A DNA stretch of 64,000 bases from a virus. Both the position numbers and the translations under genes were made by a program. Positions 18,760 through 30,500 of the stretch are shown here, one piece after another (position 1 is the first letter of the stretch; each line of letters begins with the position of its first letter). The stretch spans positions 28,213-92,212 of IMG/VR virus record IMGVR_UViG_3300036985_002432. One strand, given 5' to 3'. The notes below the pieces were generated by a model that was given only the letters and a program-made list of their open reading frames with translations, ran no database searches and was not told the DNA's origin.

Positions 18760-21700
18760 TGGCAGAATCAAATACTCCTTTTAGTTCACTAGATGCATTA
18801 GGTTCTGGCTATGGTGGAATTGAAGCACCAAATTTAGATGAAAAAAGTTTATCTCCTTTTGAAGGTGAAAGACTATCTATGCCTACACCTGATTTTTCTA
18901 AGAGTCAACACTTTGTTCCAGTAGTACCTGGTTCAGATAATCTTGATAACAAACAACAACCTATTCATCAAGTTGTTGGAAATCCAGCACAAAAGCCAGC
19001 TACAAGTAAAAGATTATCTCCAAAAGAATTTGGTAAAGCTCTTGCAGCTAAAGGTGATGCTGTAATTCAAGCAAATCAAGATAAAAATGAATACTCAAGA
19101 ATTTATTCTTATGATGCAGGTCCTGGTGGAAATGCATTCTATGATAGATATAAAGCATATGGTCAAGAGACTTTTGATAAAATAGGGTTTCATCCTTTCA
19201 GAGATAATGAGGCTATATTTAATGCTGGTACATCTGGATGGCAAGATACTAAAAGAATGATGAGTCATGCTTTTTGGCCTTTATTTTCAAGAGGTTTTGT
19301 ATCAGGACCTAAGAGTTTAGCTAAAATGTTTCAAGGAGATTTTTCAGCTGATACAGAAGATGCTGAATTTTATTCTAGAGCAGCTGCAATTGGTAACTCT
19401 ACTAAAGGTGGTGTTGGTGGATTCTTAAATAATACAGCAATGAGTTTTGGATATACAGCAGGTATTATAACAGAAGCTGTACTTGAAGAAGCTTTAGCAA
19501 TTGGAGTAACTGCTGTAACCGGTGGTGGTGCTGCCCCAGCAGCATTTGTAGCAACAGCTAATGTTGGAAAAAATTTAGCAAGAGGTCTTAGAGGACTTGA
19601 ATATGCAGCTGATGGTATGAAAGCTGTTAATGCTACTATTAAAGGAGTAGAAAGTGTTGGTGCTGCTAGAAGATTTTGGAATGCAGCAAGAGAAAGTACT
19701 GCTATTACTAAAACTGCAAGATTTTTAAATCCATTAGAACATCTTACTGATGCTGCAGTTAAGATTGCTAAAAATGAAAATAACTTAACAGGTTTAGCAA
19801 GATTAACAGATGCTGGTAGAAAAACTGTTGGAGGATTCTATGGTGAAGTAAGAGGAATTAACATGGCTTTATCTGAAGCTAGGTTAGAAGGTGGAATGAA
19901 ACAAAATGATGTTTATAATAAGTTATATGATACTTATTATGCTAAACATAAAGAAGCACCATCTGATGCTTTACAACAAGACATGATGAATACTGCTAAA
20001 GAAGCAGGTATAAGTACACTACAATGGAATACTGCATTAATATTTATGTCTAATAAAATTGTATTAGATAATATTGTTGGTGTTAAAGGTAGAGGAGCAA
20101 GTTTTTTAGCTGCTAAAACAAAAGATGTATTAAACTTAGAAGGTGGTAAAATTGCAAGAACAACTGTAAAACAAACTTTAAAAAGTGGTAAAAAAATATT
20201 AGCACCTGTATTAAATTGGAGAAAACAAACATTAGTAAATACACTTAAATCATTTGCTAAAGATCCAATTAGAAAAAGTGTTACAGGAGGTATATCATAT
20301 TTTAAAAAAAATATAACTGAGGCTTTACAAGAAAATGCACAAGATGTTATAGCACAAGCTACAGAAAGTTATTATATTGATTCTTTTTCAAATGATAAAC
20401 TAGCTACATATGACTATGCAATGGGTCTTACAAAATCTGCTATCAAAGGTCAATTTACTGGTCAAGGTTTTGAAACATTTGCATCAGGTTTTGTAATGGG
20501 TATGTTTGCTGCACCATTAAACGGTGTACCACATTTATTAAATATTGGATATAATAAAGTTAAAAATCCTAAAGAATATGCTAAGTATGCAGCTATAAGA
20601 GATACCTATGGAAAAAACTTAGTTAATGAATTAAGTAATGTAGATATGGCAGATTTCTGGAATGCAAATGCTATTGGATTAGGTATGCAAGCTGGAGCAG
20701 AAACTGTAAGATTAACAGGTACTGAAAAACAATCAAGAGATGCAGCTGATGCTTCATTTAATAAAGCAATGATTAGAGCTGCAGATAATGATATGTTATT
20801 TCATTATAAAGAGACTTTAGAATCATATAAAGATTTAACAGCAGAAGAATTTGAAGAAGCTGTACCAAGTATACCAGCTGGAGAAGGTGCTAAGTATTTA
20901 GAAAAATTAGATACAGTTATTAGTAAGATTGATAGGATAGAACAAAAGCATGAGTATTATAAAAAGAATTTTCCTAATCCAATTAACTTAAGTCAATTAA
21001 ATAAAAATAGTGCAGATTATAATGATGCCGTAACAACCCATCATGCATGGAATGTTGCAGTAGGTAATGCTGTATTTTTAAATGGGTCTTTTGATAATAC
21101 AATGGAAAGGATGTCTAGTATTGTTAAAGATATTACATCTAATGGCCCACTTAAGAAAGCTACATTTAATGATATTAATGTTTTATTTGATAATAAAAAA
21201 TTAATCAATGAAGTTGATATGCTTGAGACTAATATAGAAAGCTTAAAGACATTACCAAAAACTGCAGAAAATACAAGTAAAATAGCAATACAAACTAAAA
21301 AATTAGAAACACTTAAAAACTATAGAGATGAATTAAATGTATATCTTCAACTTGATAGAAATAAAAAGAATATAATTGATAAGTTTAAAAAAGAAAATCC
21401 AGATGCTTCAATTGAAGAACTGGAAGAAGAATATGATGAAGTACATAGTGAACAAAAAGATAAACTAGAAGCTGTTTATAAAGATTACTTAAAAGTATTA
21501 GCTAAAGAATCTAATGATCATATTTTTAATAAAGATATTGATGAATCTTTTGTAAAGTTAATTGACTTCCATTCATTAGAAAATGAGTCACAAGCACTTG
21601 TTGAAAATATAAATCTATTACATAATCCAAAAGAATTTGTAGAACATGTACAAAGAAATAAAGTTTGGATGAAAGATTTATATGATAACCGTAGAGAATA

Positions 21701-24560
21701 CTATGAAGCATTAAAAGATCAAGAGTTTGATAAAAAAGAAGATAATGATTTACTTAATGGTCTAGCTAGTAGAGGTTTATATATTAGTGTAGATGATTTT
21801 CAAATGTGGCAACAGTTTGGTATCACACCAGAAGAGATTTATAATGATGTAAATAAAACTGTTATTAAAAGATCACATCCAGATTATAATGAGATTATAG
21901 CACCATTTGTAAATATTGCACAAATGAGATCTAAAAAATCTAATACAACTGTTAATAGTGAAGGAGTACAAGCTGAGTTAGATAGACTTGAGCAAATGGA
22001 AGCTGCACGGATTAATGAACTAGAAACTTTTGAAGTAAAAACAGAAACAGGTACTTTAACAGATGTAACTATTAAAGAACTTAATGATAATTTAGAAGCA
22101 GGAGAATATGCTGATACAGAATATACATCAGAAGAAGATGTACCAGGTAATCTAACTTTATATAAAGACATAGATATACTTAAAGTAGAAAACATTGATG
22201 GTGCTCCAATTGATATTAAAAGCTTTAGAGCACTATATGGTATTAATAAATTTGATAAAGTAACAACTTATACATTATCAAATCAACCAAATGCTGATGA
22301 AGTTGAAATTATTAAAAATGAATTTAATAAGTTAAGACAAGATGTAATTAATAAAAGTATTCAAAAAGGTACTCAAGACATGGAACCAATACTTGAAAAA
22401 CCTATTGAACTTATTACTAATGAAACTCCATTGTCATCAATGCCTGTAGAGTTAAATAATAGTTTAGTAGCAGCTTTTGAAGATTTTGCTACATACAATG
22501 ATATTGATATTACAAATCAAGATGACTATGATGCAGCAATTGAATCTTATATAAGATCAAATTTTGAAGCAGCTTCCATTATTGAAGAGTATAATAAGAA
22601 TCAACAATTAGAAAAAGCTACTAAGTCTACAGATGAAGGTTATGAAATACCAAGATTAAATATTGGTAATGAACTTGTAAGTGCAGAAGACTTATCTGAA
22701 TCTGTTTTAAGAGGATACTTAAAAAATCATGAAGTAGGGTTAGCAGAACTTGAAGCTAAGCCAGATAAAACATCTGAGGATGATTTACAAATTAGTCAGT
22801 ATAAATTATTTATATCTAGATTAACTGATTACTTAGATAGAAGAGCTCAAGAAGGTTTTTCACCTGAACAAAAAGTTACTGTAGATGCAATACAAAAAAT
22901 AATTACAGAAAATGCTAAAATAAAACGTACTCCACTAGGATATGAATTAGATGGTGTTGTAATGGAAAGAGTTACTAATGTAATTAATCAATTTAAAGAA
23001 AAGTATCAGCATGTAAATACAGATGAGATAACTATAAGTTTTAAAACTACATTACAAAAAGAAGGACTTACAGCAGAATCAATAAAAGCTTTTATTGACA
23101 ATCTACGTGTACAAAAAGGATTAAGTGGATTTAGTGAATTTACATATACTGAAGTAGAAAAAGAATTAACAAGTATATTAAACAAAGGAGAAGAAATAAG
23201 TAATGAAGAATTACTAACTACAGTATTAGGACTTGTTGCTGAAAAAACTAATGAAGCCTCAAGAATTGCAGGTAACTATTTAGATGACCAGATAAGAAAT
23301 TTATTTGATAATAAAGCTACAGTATTTAATGAAGATAACATAAGTAAAGAAGCTTATGATAATCTATTTAATACAGATCCTGATAATCAAGGTTACTTAG
23401 TTGATATAAAAGAATTAATAGATAGTAAAGGATTACATATTATATCTAGAGGTTATGGTAATAATGGTGTTATCTTATATGATAAAGAAGCTAAAGTGGC
23501 AGGTGAGGTAGATTTACTTGCTGTAGATAGATCTGGTAAAGTATTTATTATTGATGTTAAAACCGGTAAAGCTAGTAAGTGGAATAACTTTAATAATGAA
23601 AATGCTAAGTTCCCACAAAAGCCTGGGTACACTTTACAGCAATTAGCATACTCTAACTTGTTATTTAATTTAAGTGGCCTTAAAGCTAACATAAGTATCT
23701 TACCTGTTGAGATTGATTACAACAAAGAAACTGGTAAAGTTACTGATGCAAATAAACCAAAGTCAAAAACTTTATTAGAACCAGGTTCATATAGAATTCC
23801 TTTATTCCCAACTCAAGAACAAATAGATCAAATTGATTCTGTTATACCTAAGAAAGCTGAAGCAAAAACTGAAGATGATGTACAAAGAGAAACTTCTGAA
23901 GAAGGAACATCTCCTGCAGTAACTGCTCAACAAGAAGGTGCTCCAAAAGAAACTGAAACTGGTGTTGAACCAGAATTAGCAAAAGCAATTAGTGTAGCTA
24001 GTGTAGAACAGTTAGCTGTATTTAAACTAGCCATTGCAAAAGCAATTGCAAAGAATGCATTTACTAGTGAAGCTGTTAAAGAACTTCAAGATTTACTTGA
24101 TATAAGAGAACAAGAATTAGCAGAAGGTGCTGTTACTAAATTAACTGAAAATAATATTGAAGTTGATACAAGACTTATTTCAAAAGAAGTTATCTTTACT
24201 GGTAAAACAAATACAAATTTATTTGCTAGTCAAGGTTCTGAAGTAAGAGTTGTCTCAATTAATCAAGATAAAGAAACAGTATTATTAAAAAGTATTGGAG
24301 CAGTAGTAAGACAGAAGACAATAAGTTTTGCAGAGTTAGATAAATTGTTTATATTAAAACAAACAGTTATGGAAGGTACAGAAACACCTATAGTTAAAAC
24401 TACAGAGAAAGAAAAAGAATTTATTGAAGAGTCTTCAGATAATGTTAAAAATCTTTTAGTAGATTCTGCAAGAAAAACTGAATTAAAGAATGAAATAAAA
24501 GGTATGTCAATAGAACAATTAGACACTGCCTTATTTGAAGATATAACATCAGACTGTTAA
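18759..24560 (+). CDS. Giant virion protein with C-terminal PD-(D/E)XK nuclease domain
   Basis: A 1,933-aa protein of the giant-ORF cluster. The first 650 residues contain Ala/Gly-rich hydrophobic segments (about 240-275 and 580-605) that could cross or disturb a membrane during DNA ejection. The middle (about 650-1500) is helical and charged. At about 1560-1660 there is a PD-(D/E)XK nuclease core: GEVDLLAVD with D1585, then FIIDVKTGK with D1599 and K1601, followed by a QLAYSNLLF helix like the RecB-family QxxxY motif. The C-terminus is acidic and probably a linker. The next gene starts 10 bases downstream. The nuclease might act on host DNA after injection or in packaging; this is inference. 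Confidence 0.65.
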   Translation: MAESNTPFSSLDALGSGYGGIEAPNLDEKSLSPFEGERLSMPTPDFSKSQHFVPVVPGSDNLDNKQQPIHQVVGNPAQKPATSKRLSPKEFGKALAAKGDAVIQANQDKNEYSRIYSYDAGPGGNAFYDRYKAYGQETFDKIGFHPFRDNEAIFNAGTSGWQDTKRMMSHAFWPLFSRGFVSGPKSLAKMFQGDFSADTEDAEFYSRAAAIGNSTKGGVGGFLNNTAMSFGYTAGIITEAVLEEALAIGVTAVTGGGAAPAAFVATANVGKNLARGLRGLEYAADGMKAVNATIKGVESVGAARRFWNAARESTAITKTARFLNPLEHLTDAAVKIAKNENNLTGLARLTDAGRKTVGGFYGEVRGINMALSEARLEGGMKQNDVYNKLYDTYYAKHKEAPSDALQQDMMNTAKEAGISTLQWNTALIFMSNKIVLDNIVGVKGRGASFLAAKTKDVLNLEGGKIARTTVKQTLKSGKKILAPVLNWRKQTLVNTLKSFAKDPIRKSVTGGISYFKKNITEALQENAQDVIAQATESYYIDSFSNDKLATYDYAMGLTKSAIKGQFTGQGFETFASGFVMGMFAAPLNGVPHLLNIGYNKVKNPKEYAKYAAIRDTYGKNLVNELSNVDMADFWNANAIGLGMQAGAETVRLTGTEKQSRDAADASFNKAMIRAADNDMLFHYKETLESYKDLTAEEFEEAVPSIPAGEGAKYLEKLDTVISKIDRIEQKHEYYKKNFPNPINLSQLNKNSADYNDAVTTHHAWNVAVGNAVFLNGSFDNTMERMSSIVKDITSNGPLKKATFNDINVLFDNKKLINEVDMLETNIESLKTLPKTAENTSKIAIQTKKLETLKNYRDELNVYLQLDRNKKNIIDKFKKENPDASIEELEEEYDEVHSEQKDKLEAVYKDYLKVLAKESNDHIFNKDIDESFVKLIDFHSLENESQALVENINLLHNPKEFVEHVQRNKVWMKDLYDNRREYYEALKDQEFDKKEDNDLLNGLASRGLYISVDDFQMWQQFGITPEEIYNDVNKTVIKRSHPDYNEIIAPFVNIAQMRSKKSNTTVNSEGVQAELDRLEQMEAARINELETFEVKTETGTLTDVTIKELNDNLEAGEYADTEYTSEEDVPGNLTLYKDIDILKVENIDGAPIDIKSFRALYGINKFDKVTTYTLSNQPNADEVEIIKNEFNKLRQDVINKSIQKGTQDMEPILEKPIELITNETPLSSMPVELNNSLVAAFEDFATYNDIDITNQDDYDAAIESYIRSNFEAASIIEEYNKNQQLEKATKSTDEGYEIPRLNIGNELVSAEDLSESVLRGYLKNHEVGLAELEAKPDKTSEDDLQISQYKLFISRLTDYLDRRAQEGFSPEQKVTVDAIQKIITENAKIKRTPLGYELDGVVMERVTNVINQFKEKYQHVNTDEITISFKTTLQKEGLTAESIKAFIDNLRVQKGLSGFSEFTYTEVEKELTSILNKGEEISNEELLTTVLGLVAEKTNEASRIAGNYLDDQIRNLFDNKATVFNEDNISKEAYDNLFNTDPDNQGYLVDIKELIDSKGLHIISRGYGNNGVILYDKEAKVAGEVDLLAVDRSGKVFIIDVKTGKASKWNNFNNENAKFPQKPGYTLQQLAYSNLLFNLSGLKANISILPVEIDYNKETGKVTDANKPKSKTLLEPGSYRIPLFPTQEQIDQIDSVIPKKAEAKTEDDVQRETSEEGTSPAVTAQQEGAPKETETGVEPELAKAISVASVEQLAVFKLAIAKAIAKNAFTSEAVKELQDLLDIREQELAEGAVTKLTENNIEVDTRLISKEVIFTGKTNTNLFASQGSEVRVVSINQDKETVLLKSIGAVVRQKTISFAELDKLFILKQTVMEGTETPIVKTTEKEKEFIEESSDNVKNLLVDSARKTELKNEIKGMSIEQLDTALFEDITSDC

Positions 24561-24570
24561 TAAAAGAATT

Positions 24571-27500
24571 ATGATAAATTGTGCTCTTTCCACAGAAACT
24601 GTAGAGAAATTATATAAAAATATTTTTGGCCATATGCAAGATGCTGCATCAAAGGGTAATGCATTTGATGTAAATAAATATATTAAACATATTTTTAATG
24701 GTAAAGCTGATAAGTCTAGACCAGAAATAGCAGCAAAAATTGTTCAGCATATACCAAGAATGGTTATTGATATTACTAATACTGATTTCTTTGAAGTAGA
24801 AGACTTTGTTGACTTAAAAGTATTGCATAAATTAGGACAAGCATTTATGAATCCTAATAAAGGAATACAAAAAATTATATCTGATTATACTCCAACAACT
24901 GATAACAAAATACTTAAAAGTGTAGCTGAAACTAAACTAGAAGAAGCATTTAATATTGAAGAATTTGATGCTGAAGAAGGTGAGTTTAGTGAAAGATTTA
25001 AACCATATAGTTCTCTTACTAGTACATTTCAAGAATTTTTAGCAGTTGATCCTACTTCAAAAAATATTACAGATGTTGAGCAAATTGATGAATCTAAAAA
25101 AATAATATACACTACTCTTAGTGCTATTAAAGAAACAATGAATCCACAGCAAACTGTTGCTGATGATTTAATATATGAAGGAGTAAGTATTAAAGTTAAG
25201 GCTATTCCTTTATCTTCTATACCACAAGCAGAACTAGATGACTATACTAGAAATTTAGTTGTAAAATCAAAATCAATAAAAAAACAAGGTACCAATCTTG
25301 AGGGTGTAACTCCAACAGATAACATGGTTGCTTTAGTTATTTCAAATGCAAATGGAGAATCTTTATATTTTGATTCTGAAGGGCACATAAGTTCAAAAGA
25401 AGAAGGTGGAAAACTAGTGTATCAGTTTTTAAGAGATGCTAGAAAAAAAGGAAATGCATATACAGTAACAGATATATATGGTAAAGAAGATCAAATTCTT
25501 GATCCATATGAGATTGCTGTTAATACATATGACAAAGCTATAGATGGTACTTTTACTAACTATTATAACTCAATAAAAGTATCACAACAAGAAGACTTTA
25601 AAAAAATATATGAATTTAAAGAGTCTGTATTAAAAGATAAGAAAGGTGTACTAATACCACTTTTAGGAATCAGTGATGGTTTACCTGAATCAATAACTGG
25701 TAGTAAGTTGATGTTAAATAAAATTACTTCACTATCCGGAGTTAACCGTAGTACATTTAAATCTATAAAAACTATTCAACAGAGTAGAGGTATTTTTAAG
25801 AAAGGTTATGCAAGCATAATATTAAATGGTAATGAATTTATTGTTGATAGAGCTGATGTACCTAGTGAAATTGCATTACAAGTATCACAAGTATTGACTA
25901 GTAAAGATTTTACTTTCTCAGAAAGAATGGATTTTTACAAACAATTTTTTAGCAATGACTTACAGGCAACTACAAGAAGACATGAGACTGCAGGTAAAAT
26001 AGAGAATAAAGAATTTTGGTTTAACTATTCTGATGAAACATCACAAGAACAAAAGCAAAGAAACTTTCTTGAAAACTCAATTAACTTATCACAAGAATCT
26101 GTAAACAATAAAACTGTAGATGAGTTAGCAGCAGATGCCGCAGCAATCTATGATGTATTAATGTCAGGTAAAGGTGCTAAAAAAAGATACCCGGCTAAGA
26201 TGAATTTTAATTCAGACTTACTTAAGGATGAGCGTTATATGACATATAATGTTGATACTAATAGTATTGAGTTTAAAGATTACATTGATTTTATTAAAGA
26301 TTTAAAAACAGAAATAAGTATTAATAGTGGAGATCCTGGTGTATTTAATACATATATGGAGTTTGCTTTACCTTCTAAATTTCTTAGTACAGTTGATAAA
26401 GTTAAAGAAGAATTAAAAGAAGATACAAGTTCTGATACAAAAAAAGTAAAAGATAGTATAGTAGAAGTATTAAAAGAATCTGGAGGAGTAATTGATGCTG
26501 ATGTAGCTTCTGTTAAAAAAGGTTTTTATAAAGTACACTATGCAAACTTTAAAGTTAATGTACCGGGTGTTACTGAAGAAGCTAAAGTTTATTTTCATAA
26601 TAAAACTGCATTGATTTCAGTTGGTGGTAAAACTTATCAAGATCCTACATGGCCAAAAGAAGGTAACTTAGTAAGATTAGTATTAAAGCCAGAGTTAACT
26701 ATACCGTCCGGAGAAATAATTACAAATGTAATTGAAGTATTTGCAGTTAATGAAGACGGGACACAAGGAGCTTATCTTGGTTCTGTTGCAGAAACTGAAT
26801 ACAATACAAAGAATGAAACTCCAAAGTTAGAAGATGAAGTTGAAGAACAAGAAGTTATTGCATCAGAGGAAAAAGAAACAATACCTGAACTTGAAGATGC
26901 AGTTATCTTAACTAGTCCAATTAAACCTACTAGTAAAACATCAAGAGCTGCTTCATTACTTAATCAAAATATTGCTGGATTAGATAGATCAACAAAATTA
27001 AGTGGAGATGTAACTGTTGAAGATGTAGAAAACGCTAATAACTGGTGGAATAGTTCACCTTTAAATAAATATATTACACTTGATCATGCAGCTAATTTAG
27101 TTAACTCAGATGCATTTGCAAGATTTACAGTAGCTGGAGCAACTCTAATAGATTCAAATATACTAGGTAATATATCTATTTATCAAAAAGGTAGTATGGT
27201 TGATGTATACCATGAGGCATGGCATGGATTTTCTCAATTATATCTTACTCAAAAAGAAAAGCTTAAATTATATAATGATATAAGAGAATATAAAGATAAG
27301 TCAGGTAATACACCTTATGCAAATAAATCATTCTTTGAAGTTGAAGAAATGATTGCTGAAGACTTTAGAACTTATGCAAAAGATCCAAAAACATTTAAAG
27401 CAAAAGTACCTGTTCAAAAAACTATATTTCAAAAGATACTAGATTTTTTATATAAACTATTTGGAGGTAAGATTAATACAAAAGATGTTGTAGTAGGTAA

Positions 27501-30500
27501 TTACCCAGTATCAGTAACTGAAATGTTTGATGCATTATATCTTGCAAGTAAAGACCCAAGTCTATTAAATAAGTATAGTCCTTCTATAGACAATGTAATG
27601 TGGGATTTACTTAATAGAGGTGTAGAAAAAGTAAATGATAGAGATATAGATGTATTAACTAAACAAGAAGCCAACCTTATATCTAATAGTATTGATTCTA
27701 TTCTATCTGATTATGTAGATGCAAATCATGATGCTAGAGTTAGTAATGGTAAAGAAGTTACTAAGTCAGGTACATTAGTTTTATTATCAGAAGAAAAAGA
27801 TGCGGATGGTATTACTAATAGAAGCAAAGCCTATGGTTATGTTAAAGCTGTATTAGAAGATAAATTAGATGAGCTTAATGATGAGTTAGGTACAATAACA
27901 GATAAATCATTTAGTGAAATTAAAACTATAGAAGATCTAGAAGGTGAATCTATTGCTGTTATCCGTAGTAAATCAGGAGAAGATAAATATATATTCTTAA
28001 ATAGTCAAGTTGAAAACTTTAACAATTTAACTCCAGATATAAAACAAGGAGAAAGAGTTAAAGGAGAAAAGTATAAAGGATCAATTGAAATTATATCAGA
28101 TTTTTATAAGCATAATAATATCATAATAAATGATAAAAATGTAAGTATAATAGTTGTTAATGATGTTAGAGATGCTAAAGCTCAATTTGATAACTATGTA
28201 AAAGGTGGAGCTAAAGATTTTGTATCAATTGAAATAAAAGAAGATGGTCCTGTATATACAGACTTAACTTCTGACCAAGAAGATTTACTTGACAACATTA
28301 GAATCTTACAAAATACAATTAATAACTGGGGAGATGAGAAATCCGGAGTTATGAAATACCATGCTGATAATAGTAGATTTGACTTAATCCGTGAAAAGTA
28401 TATTGATGTAAACTATGGTGATGAAGAGTTAGATGAAGATGGTAATATTATAGATGAGACAGATGTTACAGATGGTAAAGATAGTGCTGGTATAGTTGAT
28501 AAAGCTGTAGGTAAAAAATCTGCTGAACAGTTTGCAGGTAAAGAAACATTATATATTGTTAAGAGTTTATTTAAAATTACAAATGGTAAAACAGTAGATA
28601 ATAAATTAGGCTTTAAAGAACTTGTAGATTTTAATAAAATTTGGGGAATACTATTAAGAGAAGTTGGTGGTGTTAAAAATAGAGAAGTTGCCTTTAATAA
28701 ATTAAAAGAAGCTTCAGTAACATATGCACCAGAATTAAAACAATTAGTAGAAAAGAAATTACCGGATCCAACTAAAATTAAACATACATCAGAATTTAAT
28801 GTAAGTGCTGCTTTCTGGCAAGATTTAAGTTTATCAGATATACCTTATACTCAATTAACTGCATTCCCTGTAAAAGAAATGCTTATAAATGAAGATACAG
28901 GATATCCAGAATCTACAATAACTGGGTTTACTATGGAAGTAACAGATGCTTCTATTGAACCAAGTAATGTTATAAGGGGTTTTCAAGCTACATTTAAAAC
29001 TATACAACCTGAAGATAATCCATACATCACTAAAGTAGATAACATAACTATGTTAACTAAACTAAATGCTTTAGTAAAAAACTATGAAGACAAACACAAT
29101 CCAGGTTCATTAAATATTAAAGGTTCTCTTGGATTTGCAAGATCAATTGGTGTATATTTAGATAACTTAGATGAAATAAAAAATGAATTAGAAACTAATT
29201 CTGAGTATTATGGTCTTCAATATATCTATCAAATTGTTAAAGATTTAGCTGATATACAAGCAAAACCATTTGGTGCTAGTGCAGATGCACAAAAAGTATT
29301 AAGAGACTTTGTAATTGATCCACTTGCTGTACTTAAAAGTAAAATACCAAAAGGTGTTATTAAAAGTCTAAAAGGTGTTGAAGTATATCAAAAAAATATA
29401 CTTGACAGACTAGCTGGATTACAAGCACAATTTGGATTAGAAACTAAAGGTAAAGGAGTATTTAATGCTGCTGGAGATATGGTCTTTCCTTTTGTACAAG
29501 ACTTTTCAGTATCAAGAAAAATTGATGCTTTAAACAGTGTTGAAAATCTTACTGATTGTTGGATTAAAGATGAGTTTAAATATATGAGATATTTAAATCC
29601 AACAATATCTAGCTTTACTAACTATTCTCAAATATTAAAAAGTGTATTTAACTATGAGACTGGTAAGATAGATGAAGGCCAAAAAGATAGAAGAAATGAA
29701 AGGTCATTAGATTTAAGCATGGTGTCAGGAACACAGGTTGCTGAATTTAATGAAGGTACAAATACATCTGACTTAGATAAATCAAGTAAGTTTTTACAAG
29801 AAATGCACACTATGTTAAAGGGTGGACTTCAAGAATTTATTAGAGCTGCAGGTAAGAAGACATCTATTGGTGTAAGAGTAAAAGGTGGTCTTATTAAAGA
29901 TAAAGGAAAAGACAGTAACTTGTATGTTGATGTTGACATGTTTGACAGTGAACAAACTGGAGACATCTATGCTGCAAATAAAATCCTTATGCCTTATATT
30001 GCTTCTGAGTTTGAAAGAATTCAAAAGTTTAAAAACAATAGAGAAGAATTTAAAAAGTATACAGGATACAATAGAAAAGTTGGAGGAACAAAAGAAAATC
30101 CTATATATGCAGGAGAAGTATTTACAGCATTTGATAAAGTATTAAAAGAAAAAACTAAAGAATTATTACTTAGTGAAGCTACTGTAAAAGGAGTAAATGA
30201 AACTCCAGGAGGATTAACAATTTATTTAAGAAAAAATACTGAACTAAGACAAAAAATTGAGAGTGATATCTTAGAATACTTTAATGAGCAAACATCAAGT
30301 AACTTAACTAATTTAGTAAACAATAAATACATTGATAAATCTTTAATTGAAAAAACTAATTCTCCAAATTTAACAGAACAAGAACAAGAGTACATGTTAG
30401 TTAAAGCATTTACTTATAATTCTTGGATACATAACTTTGAAACTGTAAATCTATTTATAGGTGAGATGTCACAGTTTAATCATGATAAAGAAAATCTACA

